NCBI GenBank assembly: GCA_902803675.1
Contig: CADCQZ010000444.1
Span: 1 to 8,633 of the forward strand
Direction of reading: 5' to 3'
Source: an uncultured Eubacteriales bacterium
GTDB lineage: Bacteria > Bacillota_A > Clostridia > Christensenellales > Aristaeellaceae
DNA length: 8,633 nt
This document shows, in pieces, positions 1 to 5,392 of this stretch. The notes under the pieces were generated by a model. The model was not told where the DNA came from. It searched no databases and saw only the letters and a program-made list of their open reading frames with translations. Numbering within the stretch: position 1 is the first letter of the stretch; each line of letters starts with the position of its first letter. A program made the position numbers and the translations under genes.

Positions 1-376
1 CGGTGAAGGACGCGAAGGTGGCGGTGGCGTTCTTGAAATACAGCACCTGGGTGTTGTGATCGTCCGGGCTGTACATGGCCTTGAGCTGGGGCATTTTCTC
101 CAGCATGGCGGCCTTGGGCTCCCGCCGGTCGTCGTCCGCCAGCTCTCCGGCCAGCCTCAGCCACACGCCGTCCGTGAAGGCACAGATCTCCGCTTTGGGG
201 TTCTTTTCCAGCTGGCGGGAGACGGGTTTCATCCGGCCGGTTTGGATGTAGAGCCGGCCTTCGTATACCAGCGCGGTGCCGAAGGGCCGCACCCGGGGCT
301 GGTCCCCTTCCACGGTGGCCAGGTAATAGGTCTGAGCCTTGTCCAGGAACGCGCATACTCTCTCGACGTTCGTCAT
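1..376 (-). CDS. Pyridoxamine 5'-phosphate oxidase-family (flavin-binding split barrel) protein, 3' end outside the window
   Basis: This is the first 125 residues of a small protein; the gene runs off the left edge, so its C-terminus is missing. It begins MTNVERVCAFLDK, followed by YYLATVEGDQPRVRPFGTA, a pattern typical of the split beta-barrel family of pyridoxamine 5'-phosphate oxidase-like proteins and general stress protein 26 relatives. Family members are about 130-150 residues, so most of the protein is seen. They bind FMN, or sometimes F420 or haem, and are probably cytoplasmic reductases or oxidases of unknown substrate. The family label does not imply vitamin B6 synthesis. The start at 376 is supported by an AAAGGAG site (plus-strand 385-391) 8 nt upstream and by a promoter at 422-451. 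It is divergent from the downstream operon, and nothing suggests a functional link. The family call is confident; the substrate is unknown. Confidence 0.85.
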   Translation of the reverse strand, partial: MTNVERVCAFLDKAQTYYLATVEGDQPRVRPFGTALVYEGRLYIQTGRMKPVSRQLEKNPKAEICAFTDGVWLRLAGELADDDRREPKAAMLEKMPQLKAMYSPDDHNTQVLYFKNATATFASFT

Positions 377-384
377 CTGCTTTT

Positions 385-391
385 CTCCTTT
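385..391 (-). promoter_or_regulatory. Ribosome binding site of the PPOX-family gene
   Basis: On the minus strand this reads AAAGGAG, 8 nt before the ATG at 376. It fixes the start of the split-barrel gene. Confidence 0.8.
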
Positions 392-421
392 CGGTGCTTG
401 GGGATGGGTCCTGCCGTACCC

Positions 422-451
422 ATGATACACTCCCGCGCGGGGCAAAGTCAA
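422..451 (-). promoter_or_regulatory. Sigma-A-type promoter for the leftward PPOX-family gene
   Basis: Read on the minus strand, a -35 box TTGACT (446-451) and a -10 box TATCAT (422-427) are separated by 18 nt. Each matches the consensus at 5 of 6 positions. The predicted transcript start is near 415, giving a leader of about 40 nt before the ATG at 376. The spacer holds a perfect 10-bp palindrome, CCCGCGCGGG (432-441), which would be well placed for a repressor or activator. That role is inferred only from its position. Confidence 0.65.
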
Positions 452-599
452 CACGTTTCAGCCCCGGTGCGTGCGGCTGGCGGTGATGACCGATATGGGA
501 ACAGGCGCGCGGATCCGCGGCCGGGCCCGGATACGGACGGACCGGATGAGCGCAGGGAGCGCCGGACCCGCTTCAGTTCTTTTCTGAGGATCTTTGGAG

Positions 600-628
600 C
601 GGACAGGGCGTTTTCGCATTCGTATAAC
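600..628 (+). promoter_or_regulatory. Weak candidate upstream promoter
   Basis: CGGACA (600-605) and TATAAC (623-628) are separated by 17 nt. They match the -35 and -10 consensus at 4 and 5 of 6 positions. The spacing is ideal but the -35 box lacks its leading TT. If real, it would give the operon a leader of more than 200 nt. It could be a chance match. Confidence 0.25.
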
Positions 629-697
629 CGGGACGGATGAACAGGGGATGTGCCTCGGGTGGAAAAAACAGATTACAGGCCCGGGCAGCACCTCAGG

Positions 698-703
698 TAT
701 AAT
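698..703 (+). promoter_or_regulatory. Isolated perfect -10 box (TATAAT)
   Basis: A perfect TATAAT lies in GC-rich surroundings, but no good -35 hexamer sits 16-18 nt upstream (ACAGGC at 17 nt) and there is no extended TG motif. It may be an activator-dependent promoter for the operon or a chance match. Confidence 0.25.
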
Positions 704-768
704 GGTGCGCGGAAGAGGTCTCCCGGGTCATCGTCCCTGCCGCGGAGCGCCGGCCGGCCGTGACGGAT

Positions 769-797
769 TTGCAAGCGCTGCGCCATTCTGCTATAAT
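769..797 (+). promoter_or_regulatory. Main candidate promoter of the Shango-like operon
   Basis: TTGCAA (769-774) and a perfect TATAAT (792-797) are separated by exactly 17 nt, a sigma-A-type arrangement. Transcription would begin near 804 and give a leader of about 67 nt before the ATG at 871. This position also argues against a translation start at 760, which would lie upstream of the transcript start. The leader has an A-rich stretch (around 801-817) but no evident riboswitch or attenuator. Confidence 0.65.
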
Positions 798-858
798 CAG
801 AAAAATACCGAAAAAAAGCCCTGTTTATGTCCCGGATACACCACGGATCATGAACCCG

Positions 859-865
859 AAAGGAG
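859..865 (+). promoter_or_regulatory. Ribosome binding site that decides the start of the TerB-domain gene
   Basis: AAAGGAG is followed by 5 nt and then ATG at 871. The frame is open further upstream, with an in-frame ATG at 850 and another start codon at 760, but neither has a comparable site. The 760 start also lies upstream of the best promoter. Confidence 0.75.
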
Positions 866-870
866 TGCCG

Positions 871-3800
871 ATGAGCCCCGTTTTTCGTCTGTTCAATAAG
901 GATACGCAGATCCTGATGACTTTTTCGGAGTCTCAGGTGCTGGTCGGGTGCTTTTATGACGGCGCAGCGGCCGCGGTAGCCACCGTCACGGACAGATGGC
1001 CGGAACTGAGCGGGCTCAGGGATTATTTCGCTCATGCCGGCGACACGCAGTGCGTCGTGCCGCCCTCACGGCTGGACGAGGCCCGCGCGCTGTTCGGGCG
1101 CCTGAGGGACACTGCCCTGCGCTACAGGAATCTGAGGGTCACGGTGGATGAAAAGGCGGCCGCCCTGAAAGTGCTCCGGACCCCGCCGGAGGACTTTCTC
1201 GTCCTCTACGTGCGATGCGGGGACGGCCTTGAGAGAGTGCTGCCCGGGAACGTATCGGAGACCCCCGCGGGCTGGCTGCTCCGGGGATGCGAGCTCTGGC
1301 ACTATCCGGATCTGTCGGGAGAGCATTTAAGGCTGTTCAAACAGCGGAGGATCCCGGGGGAGGAGCTTCCGGGGTTCACGAGGGATGTCCTGCCGGCCTT
1401 CATCCGGGCGGGCATACGCCTGAAGAGCGGTATCGTGTACGATCCCGAACCTGACGTATCCCTGACGCTGCATTCGGTGGCTTTCGACCGCGTCGGCATC
1501 ACGCCGCGCTGGGCCGTGCCGCCCGGGGCCGTGGACGTCAGCCTGGCCGTGCCGGGGCATGTCCTGGCCGACGGGGTCCTCCGTCCCGGTATCCGGCCCG
1601 ATGAGTTGAGATCGGTGCTTCCCGATCCGGAGAAGGATACGGTACTGGAGGGAGAGGCCGTGGGAAGGTTCCTGGACCGATGGTATGATCCATGGAAGCC
1701 CTGGATCCGGGGGGAGCGGGAGGTGTTCGAAAAAACGCATGGATGGATCAGACCGCCGTATGCCTGGATCCTGGCTGTGAGGGCCCGGGAGAAGCGCGGC
1801 GTCGGGAAACCGTACGCGTCTCCTGTGGCCTGTGTCGGCCGGGAGAGGCTCACGGTGCAGGAGGTCCTGGAGGCCCGTGAGCGGGAGTACACGCGTTTTA
1901 AGTCCGGATGGGTGCGCCGGTCCGATCTGGAGACCCTGGGCCTGGACGAGGCCGGAGCGGCCATCGGGCGGACTGACGCGAAGCCCTTCCGGCTGGACAC
2001 GGAGACGTTCATCCATCGCGGCGGCCGCAAGCTCGACGGGCTGTGGCGGGGCATGACCGTGGAAGGAGCGCCGTGGGCTGAAGGGGGAAACAAACACGCG
2101 TGCGCCGCGGCGCATTTGAGATTCCTGATCCACTGGGGCGTCAATGGCGGGCTGATCGGAGGGTACGACGCGTTCACGGCCTACGGCATGGCCGTGCTGA
2201 CGGCACACGCCGCGGCGTATCCGGACTGCGGGATCCTGGTTATGGGGCGTGAGGAAGATATCGGGTGTCTCAGGCAGTCGTATCCCGGTGTGGAAAAGAT
2301 CCGGTTCGAAACGTACGAAAAGGCAGCCGCCATGGAAGGAGCGCCCCCTGTCCGGTGGGATATCACCGTCATGATCGAGCCGGAGGCGGCCTATGACGAT
2401 CTTCGGGAACGGCTCAGCGTGGAGCGGGCGGCAAAGATCCGTTCTGCCGTGAAGCTGTTTTTCCCGTTCCGGTCCCAGCCGGAGACCGGCTCGTGGATTA
2501 CGTCCATGATGGGCCTCAGGCGGTCGTCGGGCTTGAGCCGGCTCCTGATCAGGTACTGCCGGGAGACAGTGAAACTGCCCGCGCCCTATGTGTTCACGGG
2601 CCAGCTGCCGGAGGCGGAACTGCGCGCGGAGCCGGCGCGTCTCCATCCGGCCCCGGGACCGGTACCGGTATCAGCGCCCGGGCAGGGGACGGCTGCGGCG
2701 GTAAGCGGGAAGGCCCCTTTCGCCGGCGGCGTCATCGGGCAGCGGGAGGCGGACTTCTTCAAAGAAGCGCTGAATCTGGCCGACAGGCCCGGCGATCCGG
2801 CGGAACACGTGCCTTTTGCCGCTTTCACACCGGAATACCGTCAGATGGACAAGGCACAGCGCCGGTGGTACTTTTACCTGCGGGACAGGATCGCCCACGG
2901 GGAGTACCCCGCGACGGACGCGGCTTATCTGCATGTGCGGATCTATGAGCTCCTGGCCCTGATCGGGGTCCGGGACGCGTCGGAGGGATACGGTCAGCTG
3001 ATGGGGCTTTGGCGGCACTACCGGGATCGGTATCCCGCCCTGGATCATGAACTGAGCGTCTGGACGGTGGATCTCATCCACGTTTATCCCTGCGGGACGG
3101 ACATCCTTGAACATACGCGCGGCGCGCCCGTCCTCAGCGGGCTCGCGATCGATGAAGCTCTCGCGAAAACGGCGGAAACGGGGCGCTTCGAGATCCCGTG
3201 CCCGATCCTGGAGGATCTGACCGGATACAAGTTCACCCGCGGCAGGTTTTTCCTGCAGACGGACAGGGAAAGAGCGGAACGCCTGATCACGGGGGCCCTG
3301 GACAGCCTGGACCGGTATCTTCGCGAATCGGAGGGGACCGGTATCCTGGAAAAATACGCCTCCCAAGGCCCGCGCACTCAGGAAGTGACGGCATTCAACG
3401 GCGCCCGGTTCGCGTATCCGAAAAAATACACGGTCCGTGTGATCGATCATCGCGGCAGCCGCGGGCTTGGGGAGTTTCTGAGGAACGCGGTCCGGTATAC
3501 GGAAAACCTTCTGCGGGAAAGGGAAGGGTACTCTTCCCTGCTTCAGGGGATCGATCTTAAGGATCCGGTAAAAAAAGCGCTCAGGGAAGCTGTGGACAGG
3601 GCGTATGGGAAACAGGATCCGCAGCCCGGAACGGGAAGCGCCCTGACGCGGGTGGTGCTCGATCCCGAGAGGCTGGTCCGCCTCCGGGAGGAGACGGAGG
3701 CGGTGCGCAGGGCGCTGCTCGGATATGGGGAGGGACCGGAAGAAGGCCTGCCCGATCACGGGACGCACGCTGCCGGGCTCCCGGCGGAAGAAAAAACGGA

Positions 3801-4071
3801 ACAGGATCCGGGAACGGCGGGCCCGGAGGAGACATCCGCCGACGGGTGGGACCGCTTCTTCGCCGCCGCCGACAGGGAAGCGCTGGCAGCGCTCCTCAAG
3901 GGGGAGAAGGTATTTGGTGATCATGCCAGACGGCGCGGCATCATGCCGGACGTGCTCCGGGATGAGATCAATGCCCTGGCTCAGGACACCGTGGGGGATC
4001 TGATCCTCGGCGATGATGGATTCTACGAAGATTATGCCGATATCATCAGCAACCATCTTGTAAAGGAGTGA
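871..4071 (+). CDS. sngA: TerB_N/TerB_C-domain protein with a degenerate SNF2-like region (Shango SngA-type)
   Basis: This 1066-aa protein opens the operon. Residues 1-410 are not firmly assigned but resemble the N-terminal part of bacterial SNF2 helicases. Residues 411-560 look like the first RecA lobe of such a helicase with its catalytic motifs lost: the Walker A lysine position is Ala437, the DEAx box reads IEPE (502-505), and the TGTP region reads PFRS (532-535). A Pro/Ala/Gly-rich linker covers about 578-620. TerB_N follows at about 625-740, with the signatures AQRRWYFYLRDRI, IYELLALIGV and LWRHYRDRYPALD. A second acidic, proline-rich linker (about 955-990) leads to TerB_C at about 993-1060, with DEINALAQDTVGDLIL and FYEDY. 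I see no signal peptide or membrane segment. TerB_N and TerB_C are known from stress- and DNA-processing gene clusters. Gene order (TerB protein, ATPase, helicase) matches the Shango phage-defence system, so the likely role is sensor or scaffold. The domain call is firm; the biochemical role is inferred. Confidence 0.85.
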   Translation: MSPVFRLFNKDTQILMTFSESQVLVGCFYDGAAAAVATVTDRWPELSGLRDYFAHAGDTQCVVPPSRLDEARALFGRLRDTALRYRNLRVTVDEKAAALKVLRTPPEDFLVLYVRCGDGLERVLPGNVSETPAGWLLRGCELWHYPDLSGEHLRLFKQRRIPGEELPGFTRDVLPAFIRAGIRLKSGIVYDPEPDVSLTLHSVAFDRVGITPRWAVPPGAVDVSLAVPGHVLADGVLRPGIRPDELRSVLPDPEKDTVLEGEAVGRFLDRWYDPWKPWIRGEREVFEKTHGWIRPPYAWILAVRAREKRGVGKPYASPVACVGRERLTVQEVLEAREREYTRFKSGWVRRSDLETLGLDEAGAAIGRTDAKPFRLDTETFIHRGGRKLDGLWRGMTVEGAPWAEGGNKHACAAAHLRFLIHWGVNGGLIGGYDAFTAYGMAVLTAHAAAYPDCGILVMGREEDIGCLRQSYPGVEKIRFETYEKAAAMEGAPPVRWDITVMIEPEAAYDDLRERLSVERAAKIRSAVKLFFPFRSQPETGSWITSMMGLRRSSGLSRLLIRYCRETVKLPAPYVFTGQLPEAELRAEPARLHPAPGPVPVSAPGQGTAAAVSGKAPFAGGVIGQREADFFKEALNLADRPGDPAEHVPFAAFTPEYRQMDKAQRRWYFYLRDRIAHGEYPATDAAYLHVRIYELLALIGVRDASEGYGQLMGLWRHYRDRYPALDHELSVWTVDLIHVYPCGTDILEHTRGAPVLSGLAIDEALAKTAETGRFEIPCPILEDLTGYKFTRGRFFLQTDRERAERLITGALDSLDRYLRESEGTGILEKYASQGPRTQEVTAFNGARFAYPKKYTVRVIDHRGSRGLGEFLRNAVRYTENLLREREGYSSLLQGIDLKDPVKKALREAVDRAYGKQDPQPGTGSALTRVVLDPERLVRLREETEAVRRALLGYGEGPEEGLPDHGTHAAGLPAEEKTEQDPGTAGPEETSADGWDRFFAAADREALAALLKGEKVFGDHARRRGIMPDVLRDEINALAQDTVGDLILGDDGFYEDYADIISNHLVKE
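4062..4068 (+). promoter_or_regulatory. Ribosome binding site of the ATPase gene, embedded in the end of the TerB gene
   Basis: AAAGGAG overlaps the last sense codons of the upstream gene (stop TGA 4069-4071) and lies 7 nt before the ATG at 4076. Ribosomes ending on the first gene would pass straight over it, which implies coupled expression. Confidence 0.75.
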
Positions 4072-4075
4072 TCAC

Positions 4076-5392
4076 ATGGACATTCCCAGGAGGATATCCT
4101 CGGCGATCCTCAACTCCATGGCCGCGGGCGTCGTGCCCCATATCGGCCTCGAGTACATCGCCGTCGGACGCAAAAAAGAGGTCGAAACGATCCTCGGTGA
4201 TCTTGAAAACATCGCCGAGGGGGGCGGCGCGTTCCGCTTTATCGTGGGGCGGTACGGCAGCGGGAAGAGCTTCCTGCTGCAATTGGCCCGCAGCCACGCG
4301 CTGGAGCGGAACTACATCGTGGCGGACGCGGATCTGTCTCCGGAGAGGCGTCTTGCCGGCACCCGCGGACAGGGGCTCAAGACCTACCGGGAACTGATCG
4401 CCCACCTGTCTACCCGGACGAGGCCGGAAGGAAACGCAGCGGAGAGCCTTCTGCAGAAATGGATCATGGATCTGAGGAACGCCGCGGTGTCTTCCGGCGC
4501 CAATGAGGATGATCCGGCCTTTATGGACGCGGTGGAGGGCCGTATCCGGGAAACGGCCGCCGCTATGCAGGCTTATCTGTACGGGCACGATCTGGCGCAG
4601 GTGCTTCTGAAGTACTGGCAGGGATACCGCGCCGGGGACGAGGAACTGATGCGCGCGGCCCTGCGCTGGATCCGGGGCGAATACGAACGCAAAGCCGATG
4701 CCGCGGCTCTGGGCGTGTATCGGATCATCACCGACGATACCTGGTATGAGTTCGTGAAGCTCCTGGCGCGCCTGTCCGTCAAACTGGGTTACAAAGGGAT
4801 GCTGGTATTGATCGACGAGGAGGTCAATCTGTATAAGATCACCAACCGGGTGTCCCGGGAAAACAACTACGAGAAGCTCCTGAGCATGTTCAATGACATC
4901 ATGCAGGGCCGGTCGGAATACCTGGGCATTTTCGTGGGCAGTACGCCCCAGGCGGTGGAGGATGAGCGGCGCGGCCTGTTCAGCTACGCCGCGCTGGCTT
5001 CCAGGCTCCGGCCGAGCCGGCTGGACCGGGAGGGCCTGACAGACGTTTCCGGGCCGATCCTGCCCTTGTCCACCCTGACCCATGACGAGATCTATCTGCT
5101 GCTGGAAAACCTGATGCAGGTGTTCTGCGCGCATCACAGGCAGGAGAGCCGCCTCACCCAGGAACAGCTGGTGTATTTCATGCAGGTAGCCGTGGATCGT
5201 CTCGGGGCGGACCGGCTGCTGACGCCGCGGGAGGTGACAAGGGACTTCATCGCTCTTTTGGAACTGCTGCGCCAGAACCCCGGCGAGACTTTCGACAGCC
5301 TGATGCGCGCGGGCAGGGTCACGGTAAAGCCCGCGGCGGAGGATCCCGATCAGCTTGACGACAAAGCGTTTGCCGTTTTCGATGACTTATGA
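4076..5392 (+). CDS. sngB: BrxC/BrxD-like (DUF2791) P-loop ATPase, Shango SngB-type
   Basis: This 438-aa cytoplasmic ATPase has a Walker A motif GRYGSGKS (residues 58-65, Lys64), a Walker B strand LVLIDEE (243-249, Asp247, Glu248) and a sensor-like strand GIFVGSTPQ (284-292). The order and spacing fit the BREX-associated ATP-binding family (DUF2791; BrxC/BrxD), in which VGRYGSGKS and IDE-then-GSTP blocks are characteristic. The 180 residues between Walker A and B form a helical insert. A helical region at about 335-412 follows and could be a winged-helix or lid. All catalytic residues look intact, so it should hydrolyse ATP. It starts 4 nt after the TerB gene and overlaps the helicase gene by 4 nt. 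In Shango and in BREX type 2 a similar ATPase sits beside an Lhr-like helicase, so it probably acts with that helicase on DNA. The exact role, such as loader or translocase, is not known from sequence. Confidence 0.87.
   Translation: MDIPRRISSAILNSMAAGVVPHIGLEYIAVGRKKEVETILGDLENIAEGGGAFRFIVGRYGSGKSFLLQLARSHALERNYIVADADLSPERRLAGTRGQGLKTYRELIAHLSTRTRPEGNAAESLLQKWIMDLRNAAVSSGANEDDPAFMDAVEGRIRETAAAMQAYLYGHDLAQVLLKYWQGYRAGDEELMRAALRWIRGEYERKADAAALGVYRIITDDTWYEFVKLLARLSVKLGYKGMLVLIDEEVNLYKITNRVSRENNYEKLLSMFNDIMQGRSEYLGIFVGSTPQAVEDERRGLFSYAALASRLRPSRLDREGLTDVSGPILPLSTLTHDEIYLLLENLMQVFCAHHRQESRLTQEQLVYFMQVAVDRLGADRLLTPREVTRDFIALLELLRQNPGETFDSLMRAGRVTVKPAAEDPDQLDDKAFAVFDDL

Larger units (their letters stand above)
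452..768. other. Intergenic stretch without a convincing gene
   Basis: These roughly 320 bases lie between the minus-strand promoter and the main plus-strand promoter. Open frames here (for example 594-899 plus and 458-691 minus) give arginine- and proline-rich, low-information translations, lack a good ribosome binding site and match no family I recognise. The stretch holds two adjacent perfect palindromes, CGCGGATCCGCG (508-519) and CCGGGCCCGG (521-530), a third at 751-760 (CGGCCGGCCG), and two possible -10 boxes (TATAAC at 623-628 and TATAAT at 698-703). I see no tRNA, terminator with a T-tract, CRISPR array or insertion sequence end. Confidence 0.5.

Noticed and set aside
760..870. A 37-residue longer N-terminus for the TerB protein (starts at 760 or 850)
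   Set aside because: The good AAAGGAG site precedes only 871, and the start at 760 lies upstream of the TATAAT at 792-797 and so would not be in that transcript.
594..899. Small plus-strand open frame in the intergenic region running into the TerB gene
   Set aside because: It has no clear ribosome binding site and low-information composition, and it overlaps the best promoter and the real start at 871.
1327..4056. Long minus-strand open frames (1302-2177, 1327-2646, 2671-4056) opposite the TerB gene
   Set aside because: They are rich in Arg, Pro, Gly and His, have no recognisable domain or good ribosome binding site, and lie wholly opposite a gene with clear TerB_N and TerB_C motifs. High GC content explains them.
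871..4071. Classical tellurite-resistance (ter) operon
   Set aside because: There are no TerC, TerD, TerE or TerZ-type genes. The TerB_N and TerB_C domains here are linked to DNA-acting ATPases, not to the metal-resistance set.
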